64,000 nt of DNA from Longimicrobiales bacterium (GCA_951813395.1 OX638356.1:475340-539339); one strand, 5' to 3'; positions 8,499 through 16,734 are shown, counted from the first letter of the stretch. The notes: generated by a model not told the origin, from the sequence alone. A program made the numbers and translations.

Positions 8499-9260
8499 CT
8501 AGCTGCCGGGCGCGGGCGTGTTCGCATCCGTTGCCGCGGCTGTCACCGCCGGCGCGTTCGCCGCCACCCAGGCTGCGTGTTCTTCGGCCGTTTCCACCAT
8601 CACCCTGGCCGCCATGACTCCGTGGCCGAAGCCGCAGATCTCCGCGCACTGCACGTCGAACTCTCCCGCAACGGTCGGCTGGAACCAGCCGGTGATGCTG
8701 CGGCCCGGGATCGCGTCCTGCTTGATGCGCCATACCGGAACCGAGAAGCTGTGGAGAACGTCCGTGGCCTCCAGCTTGAAGTGATACACCTTCTCGTTCT
8801 CGACGTGGAGCTCGTCCACCGTGAAGATGTCGTCCGCCGTGTCCAGCTCCCCGTCCACGCCGGGGTGCTGGAACGTCCAGGCCCACTGCTGGCCGATGAC
8901 CCTGATCACCGCGTCCGGATTGTCGGGCAGCGTCATCTTGACGTTGTTCCAGACCTTGAACGACACCACGACGATCAGGACGTCGAAGACCAGCACCGCC
9001 AGGTGGGGATAGAAGATCCACCGCTTGTGCCGCTTGTTCTTGCCGTCGATGTAGTCGGCCCTGCGCCCGTCTCCCTTCGCCCTGAACCGCATGATGAAGT
9101 ACACGAAGATGAGTTCGGCGGCGAGGAACCACACCCCGACCACCACCAGCACGAGAATGATCAGGAAATCGATGTCGCCGGCGTAGGAAGACCCGATCCG
9201 GATCAGTCCGATGTCGTCGAAGAAGTGTCCGATGCGCTCCCAGAAGCTCATGTCGTTCAT
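8499..9260 (-). CDS. coxB: Cytochrome c oxidase subunit II (CuA subunit)
   Basis: 253 residues. Two N-terminal transmembrane helices precede a periplasmic cupredoxin domain. The binuclear CuA site is complete: His170 (DVLHSF), Cys205, Glu207, Cys209, His213 and Met216 in CAEICGFGHGVM. The aromatic electron-entry patch QQWAWTFQHPG is present. There is no fused cytochrome c domain at the C-terminus, unlike classical caa3, so a separate donor is needed. The triheme cytochrome two genes upstream is the obvious candidate. The ATG overlaps the preceding small gene by four bases. Confidence 0.96.
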   Translation of the reverse strand: MNDMSFWERIGHFFDDIGLIRIGSSYAGDIDFLIILVLVVVGVWFLAAELIFVYFIMRFRAKGDGRRADYIDGKNKRHKRWIFYPHLAVLVFDVLIVVVSFKVWNNVKMTLPDNPDAVIRVIGQQWAWTFQHPGVDGELDTADDIFTVDELHVENEKVYHFKLEATDVLHSFSVPVWRIKQDAIPGRSITGWFQPTVAGEFDVQCAEICGFGHGVMAARVMVETAEEHAAWVAANAPAVTAAATDANTPAPGS

Positions 9261-9439
9261 TGCAGGATAAAGTTGTAGACAAACGCGGAGCCGACGAATC
9301 CCACGGCCAGCCAGAACGTCACGCGCAGCGTTTTTCGCGCGAAGATGATCGCCTCGTTCGTCTCGTCAGGGGGAGCGGCGGGTATCTCGGCCGCCAGTTC
9401 GGCGTGCGTCGGTCTGTGGGAAGGCGATTCGGCGGCCAT
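9257..9439 (-). CDS. Small single-helix membrane protein of the oxidase operon
   Basis: 60 residues. A polar, Pro/Ala-rich N-terminus is followed by one C-terminal transmembrane helix (LRVTFWLAVGFVGSAFVYNFIL). It sits between the triheme cytochrome and coxB, and its stop overlaps the coxB ATG as ATGA. This placement supports a real gene, perhaps an accessory subunit or assembly factor. No family is recognised. Confidence 0.6.
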   Translation of the reverse strand: MAAESPSHRPTHAELAAEIPAAPPDETNEAIIFARKTLRVTFWLAVGFVGSAFVYNFILQ

Positions 9440-9445
9440 GGCTGT

Positions 9446-10432
9446 TCAGCGGCTGAGGGTGTACACGTAGGCGGCGACGGCGCGCACCTGCTCGTCGGTG
9501 AGCGGCATTCCCGCGCGGGGCTGCATGAGCCCCGGGTGCTCCACGGGCTGGGGAACCCCCGTCGTGATGATGTCGACGATCGATTCGTACTCGCCGTCGA
9601 TATTGAGCCACACGTCGTCGGTGAGGTTGGGGGCCAGCGGTCCCCCCGGGCCCTCGCGGAGGTGGCAGGTAAAGCAGATTCCCGTGTTGCCGTTGAAGAT
9701 CTCCTGTCCCTCCTGGGCCATGGCGATCGTGACGCCTTCGGGCAGAATGGCGGGGTCGACGTCGAGCGGCTCCAGCGGCGGCGGTGGCGGGGCGGGCAAC
9801 CTGCGGGGCAGCCGCTGCATGGTCATGATGTACGCGGTCACGTCGTTGATGCGCTCGTCGGTGAAGCCCGTCATGGCGGCGCGCATGTTCGCCCCGAAAC
9901 CGTCTCCGCCGGCGCCGCGTACCCCGTCACGGAACTTCCGCAGCGACGACGCGATGTACCAGTCGCCCAGGTGGAGCAGCGAAGGAGCGGCGAGCGTCTC
10001 CAGGCCCCTGCCGTCCCGTCCATGGCAGTTCGCGCAGAGAAGCAGGTAGTCCTCCTCGCCGGTCTCCACTTCTCCCTCGGCGGTGGCGGGCGGGTCCGGG
10101 ATCGGGAGACTGTACACGTACGCGATGACCGCTTCGATGTCCCCCGTTTCCGCGAACAGCGCCCGCGACATCGGACGCATCCGCAGCCCCTCGGCGTCCG
10201 TGTAGTGGTAGCCGCGCTGGCCGCTGCGGAACTTGTCGATCTGGGTATTGAGGTACCACCGCGACGCCCCCGCGATGGCCGGGGCGCCCAGCACCTCGTC
10301 GCCCTCGCCCTCGTCGCCGTGGCAGGGGGCGCAGGTGTCGAAAAGCTGTTCGCCGCGATCCATCAGGGCGTCCGCACCGCTGCAGGCCGTGGTGATTGTC
10401 GCTGCGATCGCCGCTGTCAGGAACCGCGTCAT
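9446..10432 (-). CDS. Triheme c-type cytochrome, likely electron donor of the oxidase
   Basis: 328 residues with an N-terminal signal (MTRFLTAAIAATITTACSG; possible but non-ideal lipobox). There are three CxxCH heme sites: CAPCH (34-38), CANCH (133-137) and CFTCH (253-257). The protein is three concatenated cytochrome c domains, the first two resembling c553/c4-type pairs with Met-rich loops, joined to the third by a Pro-rich linker (about residues 208-222). ATG 10432 is chosen over the upstream in-frame ATG 10480 because GAGGA lies just upstream and the signal peptide begins there. It is first in the oxidase operon and probably shuttles electrons to CuA. Confidence 0.88.
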   Translation of the reverse strand: MTRFLTAAIAATITTACSGADALMDRGEQLFDTCAPCHGDEGEGDEVLGAPAIAGASRWYLNTQIDKFRSGQRGYHYTDAEGLRMRPMSRALFAETGDIEAVIAYVYSLPIPDPPATAEGEVETGEEDYLLLCANCHGRDGRGLETLAAPSLLHLGDWYIASSLRKFRDGVRGAGGDGFGANMRAAMTGFTDERINDVTAYIMTMQRLPRRLPAPPPPPLEPLDVDPAILPEGVTIAMAQEGQEIFNGNTGICFTCHLREGPGGPLAPNLTDDVWLNIDGEYESIVDIITTGVPQPVEHPGLMQPRAGMPLTDEQVRAVAAYVYTLSR

Positions 10433-10604
10433 GAGTCCTCGCCCAGGCGGGCCGTTGGTCCGTTGGATTTGCATCCCCATAAAGTCGCCAATCCGGCGCG
10501 CGGATTCTAGCGGGCCGTGTTCCGGCGGGCAATCCCGGACTGGCCCGAAAACCGCCCACCCCGGCTCGGCCCGGGTCCTCGCAGGCGGGTCTGACGCCGG
10601 CCGA
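10433..10604. other. Intergenic region upstream of the oxidase operon
   Basis: 172 bp between the plug lipoprotein stop and the cytochrome start on the minus strand. It is very GC-rich with several CCGGC-type repeats. No convincing -35/-10 pair or terminator was seen, although an oxidase promoter is expected here. Confidence 0.4.
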
Positions 10605-11051
10605 CTACGCCCCGGATGGCGGGCCGCCGCGCAATCTGCCCCGCGTGGTCACGACGATCGCGCCTCCGGAGTACCCCGTGCCGTAGCGGATCGTCGCGTC
10701 CGCCGCATTGAGGAACTGGATCCTCGCCACGTCCGAGATGGGGATCTGCGCCAGGTCCTCGCGCCTGCTTTGCACCCGGCCGTCTATCACCACACCCACG
10801 ACGGGATTCGGGTTGGCGGGAGTCCGGCTGGGCCGCGAGCGAAGCCATTGGGGACGCAGGAGGCTGATCGCCTCCATTACGTCGTCCACCGAGGTTGTCT
10901 GCAGTTCCTCGGGCGTGATTTCATTCCGCCGGGACGCGGATGTCGAGCTTTCTCCCGCGGTCGTCGCGCACGCGGTGACGCCTCCGAGCGTGAGAAGCAC
11001 CGCGAGGGCAAAAACCGTCGCCCTGTTCCCAAAACCGTTGCACTTCTTCAA
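10605..11051 (-). CDS. Plug-only TonB-receptor-like lipoprotein
   Basis: 148 residues. TTG 11051 is chosen because AGGAGG lies 9 nt upstream, inside the end of the preceding gene, and the signal then runs to lipobox GVTAC. The mature part resembles the plug domain of SusC-type receptors: VVGVVIDGRV, then IPISDVARIQFLNAADATIRYGTGYSGGAIVVTTRGR. That is the usual 'path to a TonB plug' with a VYVDG-like and a GGxIxxxTK-like element. No barrel follows. It lies 4 nt after the CocE hydrolase stop, so it is co-transcribed. Function unknown; similar barrel-less proteins occur at 27056 and 47097. Confidence 0.68.
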   Translation of the reverse strand: MKKCNGFGNRATVFALAVLLTLGGVTACATTAGESSTSASRRNEITPEELQTTSVDDVMEAISLLRPQWLRSRPSRTPANPNPVVGVVIDGRVQSRREDLAQIPISDVARIQFLNAADATIRYGTGYSGGAIVVTTRGRLRGGPPSGA

Positions 11052-11055
11052 GACA

Positions 11056-13005
11056 CTACTCCTCCTGAACGGTAACGATCGGCAGCATGACGTGGGAAAG
11101 CCGGCCGGGCGAATGATGGACCGTATTGCGCGCGAGCACCCACTCCGTCTCGTCATAGTTGTTACCACCCGTGTTCAGATTGCGTTCCCAGCGCGGGAAG
11201 CTCGACGAGGTGACTTCCAGGCGGATCCGGTGTCCGGGCAGGAACTGGTTCGCCGTCGCCTGAAGGTCGATCCTGACCTCGTACACTTCTCCCTCCTCCA
11301 TCCAGACCTTGCGGTCGTAGCCCTCGCGGTAGCGGGCCCGCTGGATACCCTCTTGGACGTTCACAGGGGTGCCATCGGGTTGCACGTCGACCAGCTTGGC
11401 GACGAAGTCGGTGTCGCGTGCGTCGGAGGAAACATGGAGCACGAGCTCGATCGGACCGGTCACCTCCAGCGCCTCGGTGAGCGGCTCCGAGGTGTAGACG
11501 AGAACGTCGTCGCGGTCCTCGACGGCCGACTGGTCGAAGCCGCCCGCGGGGGCATCCGCGGTGCCGGTGCAGCATACCGGGCCGCCGATGGTGGGGACGG
11601 GGTCGTCGGGGTCGTAGACGAAGTGGTCGGCGGGCTGGCCGGTGGCCGGGGGCTCCCACGAGAGCCGGCCGTCTCCGCTGCGGGTGTTCGCGCTGCCGCC
11701 GCTGTGCAGGTACATGGGGCGGAACTCGGTACCCTCGACCGGCCAGGAATCGGCGGCGCGCCACTCGTTGGCGCCCATCAGGTAGTACTGGAGGCGGGGC
11801 ATTCCCTCGAAGTCGGCGCCCGCGTCGCCGCCCGCGCCCTCGGCGCGCAGCCAGTGGTCGAACCAGCGCAGGTAGATGTTCCAGTAGTCGAGGCGGGCGT
11901 CGCCCAGGTCGCGCTCGCCGACCACCGTGCGGGAGGTGGCGATCTCCGAGGTGCAGTGGTCGGTGGGCGAGATGATCGCGAACTGGTTGTTGCGGCCGCG
12001 GTCGGATTCGGCGTTGTCGCCGAGGAGGTTGAAGAGCTTGAGCGTCTCGGAAACGCCCAGGTCGTACCAGGAATTGACGTGCAGCGCGGGTACGTCGAAG
12101 CGGTCCTGGTCGTTGACGTAGCCGATGTGGTCCCACCAGGGGTCGCCGGGCTCGTGGGACACGAATGCCTCGAAGTCGGTGGGCGGAGCGCCGGCGGCCT
12201 TCAGCATGTCGATGTACGGCAGGGTTCGCCACGCGGCCTGGAAGTCGAGCTCGCCCGGGTTCGGCGCCGGATTGATCATCTCCTCCACCTGGAGCATGAC
12301 GTCCCGGGGCGTGCCCGGCGGTATGCGGTAGAAGACCTTGGTGCCGGCCCCCCGGAACCAGCCGAGGCTCGCAGCCAGCTCGGTCACGCCGCCGAAGACG
12401 ACCCCGAAGTAGCGCAGACTGCCGCCGGCGGCCTGGGGCAGGGCGGCCGCGTGGGCAGGGTTGCGGGTGGCGGCGAGCTGCATCTGGTTCTCGCCCAGGT
12501 AGGAGCAGCCGTACGTGCCGATGCGCCCGTTCGACCACGGCTGCTCAGCGAGCCACGAAACCATGTCGTAGCCGTCGCGCCGGTCGTCGCGCGAGACGAA
12601 GTACTCGCCCTCGGACTGGTACCTGCCCCGCATGTCCTGCACCGCGACCGCAAATCCGTGGCTCGCGAACCAGCGGGCAGCCGAGTTCTCGCGGCGGTGC
12701 GGCATCTTGCTGTAGGGCGTGCGGATCTGGACGACGGGAAGCGGCTCCGGGGCGCCCTCGGGGAAGTAGAAGTCGGTGGCCAGGCGGACCCCGTCGCGCA
12801 TCGGGACCATGTGCGTGGGGTCGAGGCGGACTTCGTAGGTGCCTTCGGGACGGGGAAAGGGGCCCTCGACGGCGGCGGCGGTGTCGCCGGTGTCGGCTGT
12901 GTCGGCTGTGTCACCGGTGTCGGCGGGAGAGCAGGCGGCCGCGAGGAGGGTGGTCGCGAGGAGGGCCACGAAAGTGCGTCGGTCGGTTACGGGCCGGTCA
13001 GTCAT
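11056..13005 (-). CDS. CocE/NonD family serine hydrolase, lipoprotein
   Basis: 649 residues. Lipobox LAAAC (Cys25) follows a twin-arginine-like start. A low-complexity Asp/Thr/Gly linker (about 28-42) separates it from the mature enzyme. The alpha/beta-hydrolase domain of the X-Pro dipeptidyl-peptidase/CocE family contains the nucleophile in GTYGCSYLG (Ser168), and a C-terminal jelly-roll (XPP C-domain) ends near HSPGRLSHVMLP. The family hydrolyses esters or acylated peptides; the substrate is unknown. The ATG overlaps the BKACE stop by 8 nt, so these genes form one unit with the downstream plug lipoprotein. Confidence 0.88.
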   Translation of the reverse strand: MTDRPVTDRRTFVALLATTLLAAACSPADTGDTADTADTGDTAAAVEGPFPRPEGTYEVRLDPTHMVPMRDGVRLATDFYFPEGAPEPLPVVQIRTPYSKMPHRRENSAARWFASHGFAVAVQDMRGRYQSEGEYFVSRDDRRDGYDMVSWLAEQPWSNGRIGTYGCSYLGENQMQLAATRNPAHAAALPQAAGGSLRYFGVVFGGVTELAASLGWFRGAGTKVFYRIPPGTPRDVMLQVEEMINPAPNPGELDFQAAWRTLPYIDMLKAAGAPPTDFEAFVSHEPGDPWWDHIGYVNDQDRFDVPALHVNSWYDLGVSETLKLFNLLGDNAESDRGRNNQFAIISPTDHCTSEIATSRTVVGERDLGDARLDYWNIYLRWFDHWLRAEGAGGDAGADFEGMPRLQYYLMGANEWRAADSWPVEGTEFRPMYLHSGGSANTRSGDGRLSWEPPATGQPADHFVYDPDDPVPTIGGPVCCTGTADAPAGGFDQSAVEDRDDVLVYTSEPLTEALEVTGPIELVLHVSSDARDTDFVAKLVDVQPDGTPVNVQEGIQRARYREGYDRKVWMEEGEVYEVRIDLQATANQFLPGHRIRLEVTSSSFPRWERNLNTGGNNYDETEWVLARNTVHHSPGRLSHVMLPIVTVQEE

Positions 13006-13963
13006 ATGCGGTCGGTGTTGGAGAGAGGTTCAGCATTTCGCGGGCCTGGGCGGGGGTGGCGACTTCCCGGTTCAACTCGTTGATGATGCGCACCGCGCGC
13101 TCCACGAGCTGCCGGTTGCTCTTCGCCTTCTCGCCCCGCCGGTAGTAGACGTTGTCCTCCAGCCCGACGCGCACGTGGCCGCCCAGCATGGCGGCGAGCG
13201 TGGTCATGGGCAGCTGGTGGGGCCCGATCCCCGAGGTCAGCCAGACGGTGTCCTCCGGAAATTCGCGGATCATCTGAAGCACGTTGTCGACGGTCGGCAG
13301 ACTGGACGTCTGGTATCCCATGACCGTCTGAATCCAGTAGGGCTTCTCGACGAGCCCCTCGTCGATCAGGAAGCGGATGACCCAGCCTCCGCCCGGGTGG
13401 TAGGTCTCCAGCTCCGGCTTGATCCCGCGGGCCTTCATTTCGGTGGCGAAGTGCTTGATCTGCCCGTAGGAAAACGGCAGGCACTCGTCGTAGATCGTCT
13501 CTGGCCTCGGATCGGGCAGGGGCGCGGGCCTGGCCGCGATCCGGAAGCGGCTCATGTCGGGCGTGAGGTTCAGCGACGCGACCTCGGGCCGGGCGTCCAG
13601 GCACTGTAGCCGCTCCTCGTTGGTCATGTCGGGGCCGCCGCCGGTCGTGTCGTTGATGATGATGTCGGGGCATGCCTCGCGGATCCTCGCGTTGACCTCC
13701 AGCCAGCGTTCGGTGGTGACCGCGGGCCGCGTGGGGAGCTCCGCCTGCCGGGCGTGCACGTGGACCATCGACGCACCCGCCTCGTAGGCCCCCGCCACGG
13801 ATTCGGCGATCTCTTCCGGCGTCTCGGGGAGGTTGGGATTCGACTCCTTGCCCTGGATCCCGCCGTTGCAGGCGACGCAAATGATCGCGGGCGGCATGCG
13901 GCCGACCCGCGCGAGGTACTGATGAGCGTCGGCGTGATTCCAGCGGTCGTGAAGGTTGGCCAT
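12998..13963 (-). CDS. BKACE family beta-keto acid cleavage enzyme (DUF849)
   Basis: 321 residues. Beta-keto acid cleavage enzymes condense a beta-keto acid with acetyl-CoA and release a CoA ester plus acetoacetate. Family marks are CNGGIQGKESNPNLPETPEEIA, the zinc motif MVHVHAR (His68, His70), INDTTGGG and the C-terminal GHVRVGLEDNVYYRRGEKAKSN. ATG 13963 has AAAGG upstream. Its divergent neighbour is a lambda-crystallin-type dehydrogenase. That pairing is known in L-carnitine degradation, where 3-dehydrocarnitine is cleaved to betaine and acetoacetate. The side-chain specificity cannot be fixed by eye. Confidence 0.88.
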   Translation of the reverse strand: MANLHDRWNHADAHQYLARVGRMPPAIICVACNGGIQGKESNPNLPETPEEIAESVAGAYEAGASMVHVHARQAELPTRPAVTTERWLEVNARIREACPDIIINDTTGGGPDMTNEERLQCLDARPEVASLNLTPDMSRFRIAARPAPLPDPRPETIYDECLPFSYGQIKHFATEMKARGIKPELETYHPGGGWVIRFLIDEGLVEKPYWIQTVMGYQTSSLPTVDNVLQMIREFPEDTVWLTSGIGPHQLPMTTLAAMLGGHVRVGLEDNVYYRRGEKAKSNRQLVERAVRIINELNREVATPAQAREMLNLSPTPTAYD

Positions 13964-14009
13964 CGGCGCCTTTGGTGTGACGGTTGGGGGTGAGGTGACC
14001 GGATTTGTG

Positions 14010-14048
14010 TGACAAGCGCGGTGTTCGCGGTGTAAAGTGCGCTTGTCA
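14010..14048. promoter_or_regulatory. 10-bp inverted repeat between divergent BKACE and dehydrogenase genes
   Basis: TGACAAGCGC (14010-14019) and its exact complement GCGCTTGTCA (14039-14048) are separated by 19 nt. The outer hexamer of each arm reads TTGTCA outward on each strand, close to a -35 box. The repeat therefore looks like an operator overlapping back-to-back promoters. The loop contains a GGTGT...GGTGT direct repeat. No regulator gene lies next to it. Confidence 0.6.
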
Positions 14049-14131
14049 TTAACAGTATTGGCGCATATGGGCGCACGCGCGAGGGGAATACCGCCGCCCC
14101 GCGCGGCCGCGACCCCGGATAAGGAGCCACC

Positions 14132-15151
14132 ATGACCTTCGCATCCAACTCCCGCCCCGGCTCGCCCGGCACGCTCGCCGACACGCCCCGTACCGTTGCG
14201 GTCGTCGGGACGGGTGTGATCGGTAGGAGCTGGATCCGGGTCTTTGCCAGAGCCGGGTTCAACACCCGCGTCTTCGACCCCGATCCGGAGCAGGCGGCGC
14301 GCGCTGTGGATTGGGCCATCGAATCGGCCGTGGCCGACTTTCGCGAAGGCCTTGGCACGCTGCGCGAGGCCAATGCCGCATGTCGCCGCATTGGGCGCTG
14401 CAAGAGCCTCGAGGAGGCACTCGACGGCGCGACCTACGTGCAGGAGAGCGGTCCGGAGGCGATCGCTTCCAAACAGGCCATCTACAGGGAACTGGACGCT
14501 GCGGCGGCCCCGGACGCGGTGCTGGGCAGCTCGACCTCGGCGCACGACATGACGGCAATCGCGCGGGACCTGCCCGGCGCGGCCCGATGCATCGTGGCGC
14601 ACCCCGTGAATCCACCGCACGCGATCCCCCTGGTCGAGGTCCTCGCCGGCGCGAAGACCCGCCCCGACGTCACGGCCTCCACCGTGGCGCTCCTCCGCCG
14701 GGCAGGCATGGCCCCGGTCGTGCTCGACCGCTACGCGCCCGGCTTCGTCCTCAACCGGCTGCAGGCCGCCGTGGTGCGCGAAGCGGTCTCCCTCGTCGGC
14801 GCGGGCGTGGCCTCACCCGAGGTGGTCGACACCGTCATGCGGGAAGGACTCGGCCTCCGCTGGGCGCTGATGGGACCATTCGGCACCGGCCACGCCAACG
14901 CGGATGGCGGCGTCGGCAGCTACTACCGCATGTACGGCGACGCCTACCGCTCGATCTGGCGGGACCTCGACCCGGCCCCCGATTTCGGCGACGACGTCAT
15001 CGACGCGATCACCGAGGGCACCACGGCGATGTACGGCGAGGACGGGGTCGCGGCCCTCTCGGCCTGGAGGGACCGCATGGTCCGGCGGATCCTGCAGCTG
15101 AAGGCCGAGGATCCGGCACCGGGGCCCGCCGGGGATGCGTCCGATACTTAA
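14132..15151 (+). CDS. 3-hydroxyacyl-CoA-type dehydrogenase, lambda-crystallin / L-carnitine dehydrogenase branch
   Basis: 339 residues. An N-terminal NAD-binding Rossmann fold (VAVVGTGVIGRSW, 26-31) is followed by the catalytic His157 in AHPVNPPHAIPLVEVL. That form (HPxNPP) marks the lambda-crystallin/L-gulonate 3-dehydrogenase/L-carnitine dehydrogenase branch rather than hydroxybutyryl-CoA dehydrogenase (HFxNP). The helical C-terminal domain contains GLGLRWALMGPFGTGHANADGG. ATG 14132 follows AAGGAG. With the divergent BKACE gene it suggests oxidation of L-carnitine or a similar 3-hydroxy acid followed by cleavage. The stop codon lies inside a 12-bp palindrome (15150-15161). Confidence 0.82.
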   Translation: MTFASNSRPGSPGTLADTPRTVAVVGTGVIGRSWIRVFARAGFNTRVFDPDPEQAARAVDWAIESAVADFREGLGTLREANAACRRIGRCKSLEEALDGATYVQESGPEAIASKQAIYRELDAAAAPDAVLGSSTSAHDMTAIARDLPGAARCIVAHPVNPPHAIPLVEVLAGAKTRPDVTASTVALLRRAGMAPVVLDRYAPGFVLNRLQAAVVREAVSLVGAGVASPEVVDTVMREGLGLRWALMGPFGTGHANADGGVGSYYRMYGDAYRSIWRDLDPAPDFGDDVIDAITEGTTAMYGEDGVAALSAWRDRMVRRILQLKAEDPAPGPAGDASDT

Positions 15152-15164
15152 CATTAATGTTCAG
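15143..15164 (+). repeat. Left imperfect inverted repeat, with palindrome AACATTAATGTT
   Basis: Twenty-two bases whose complement matches 16735-16757 at most positions (CT-AAACATT...GGTTAAGTAT-C pattern). They contain a perfect 12-bp palindrome at 15150-15161. Just downstream GTTCAGCATC occurs twice (from 15160 and 15178). AT-rich against a very GC-rich background. Confidence 0.55.
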
Positions 15165-15179
15165 CATCCATAAGAACGT

Positions 15180-16541
15180 TCAGCATCGTTGTTGTTCGTT
15201 GCAGAACCAGTCCAGGGCCCAGGCCCAGTCGATGCGCTCGCCGTGCCACAGCGTGGTACCGGCCCAGGGGCCGATATCCGCCCGCCCGTGCCAGCGGGCC
15301 AGGCCGTAGTCCGGCGGTGGAACTGCCTCGCCGTCTACCGCAGGCCCCGCCAAACCGCCGCGAGGCAGCAACTTGCCGATATCCGGAGGATCAGGCGCCA
15401 TGGGCATCGGCACCCCCAGCGGGTTGAGGAAGCGCAGCACACCCCTGTCGTCCACCTCCACCCGCCAGCCGCCCTCGTGGACCGCGCGGTGGTGGAAGGG
15501 ACAGAGGAGCACGAGGTTGCCCAGAGCGGTTTCGCCGCCGTCGGCCCAGGGGATGATGTGATGGGCGTGGGTGCGGAGCCGCGACCCGCAACCGGGGAAT
15601 CGGCAGCCGCCGTCGCGGGCGTCCAGCGCCTTGCGGAGCCGCCAGTCCACGGTCCGCCGCCGCCGTCCGACGTCGAGCACCGAGCCGTCCTTCCCCCGCG
15701 CGATGGGCACGACCTCGGCATCGCAGGCGAGCCGCGAAGACGTTTCAGCTGAAACGCGCGAGCCCTCCTCCGTGACCAGGGCCAACGGCGCTTCTTCCGC
15801 CAGACTGCCCCCTTCAAACGCGTGCACGACGAGCTGCACCCGGGGCTGGACGTGCTCGTCGAGCCACAGGCCCAGGGCATCGGCCCGGCGCTGGTTGGGC
15901 GTGATCCTCTGCTCGGTTCCGGCTGCGCGCTGCTCGCGGTAGAGCCTCCGTTCGGCCGCCTCGAGCGCCTTGAGCAGCAGGCTTCCCACCTCGGGGCTGA
16001 GCCGGCCGCGGATCTCGTAGTTGCCGTCTTCGACGGGGTACAGGTCGAGGCCCCGGCGTTCGGCGCGGACGGTCTGCGCGTCCTCGCTCCGGGCGATGCG
16101 GCGCGAGTCCTGGACCAGGCGCTCGACGTGGGCGGCGGTGCCGTGGTGGGCGAAGGAGAGGAGTTCCTTCTCGTTCTCGGGTGTGGCGATGCGGGTCAGG
16201 GCCCGGACCTTGGAGTAGGAAAGCTTCCCCTTGGCGAGGGCCTTCGAGATGCGGGGCAGTGCGGGCAGGCAGCGGGCCACGCGGACCTTCTCGCGAGCGG
16301 GTCCGAGCGAGATGCCGGTGCGCCACGACAGCCAGTGGGCGCAGGAGCGGAAGCCCTGCCAGCGTCCTTCTTCGTCGTAGGTCTGGAGCCGGCAGAGGAG
16401 CTGGTAGACGGCGGCGTCCAGGTGCGCGGAGAGCGCCGCGATCTCGTCGCCGAGCGGGTCGTCGCCGGGGGAGGGGGCAGCGGGAACAAGGGCCGTGGAG
16501 GCGGTGGTCGTGGTGGAGGCGGTGGTCGTGGTGGTAGACAT
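15180..16541 (-). CDS. DUF222 / HNH endonuclease (13E12-repeat family)
   Basis: 453 residues. A Thr/Ser low-complexity N-terminus and the DUF222 helical domain (roughly 30-280) precede a C-terminal HNH nuclease. The nuclease shows GCRFPGCGSRLRTHAHHIIPWADGG, with the His pair from residue 325, then NLVLLCPFHHRAVHEGGW; CxxC-type zinc cysteines are present. The family includes the multicopy REP13E12 proteins of mycobacteria, which behave like mobile repeats and phage attachment sites. The gene lies alone between imperfect inverted repeats (15143-15164 and 16735-16757). Candidate -10 TATAAG is on the minus strand at 16590-16595. DNA target and role unknown. Confidence 0.85.
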   Translation of the reverse strand: MSTTTTTASTTTTASTALVPAAPSPGDDPLGDEIAALSAHLDAAVYQLLCRLQTYDEEGRWQGFRSCAHWLSWRTGISLGPAREKVRVARCLPALPRISKALAKGKLSYSKVRALTRIATPENEKELLSFAHHGTAAHVERLVQDSRRIARSEDAQTVRAERRGLDLYPVEDGNYEIRGRLSPEVGSLLLKALEAAERRLYREQRAAGTEQRITPNQRRADALGLWLDEHVQPRVQLVVHAFEGGSLAEEAPLALVTEEGSRVSAETSSRLACDAEVVPIARGKDGSVLDVGRRRRTVDWRLRKALDARDGGCRFPGCGSRLRTHAHHIIPWADGGETALGNLVLLCPFHHRAVHEGGWRVEVDDRGVLRFLNPLGVPMPMAPDPPDIGKLLPRGGLAGPAVDGEAVPPPDYGLARWHGRADIGPWAGTTLWHGERIDWAWALDWFCNEQQRC

Positions 16542-16734
16542 GCTGATCTGATCCCGGAGTCAATACGGTGGTCGGTTGTGTTCTTACCTCTTATACCCCA
16601 CAGTTCGGGCAAAGTTCGGGTCGATGTTCAAAGGAAACGGGCCGGGCCGTGGCAAGCGGGAGGCCTGGGGAGAGGGAAGGGGCCGGGAAGCAGCGAGCGG
16701 CCGGGAAGCAGATGCGGGGCACGCCAGGCCAATA

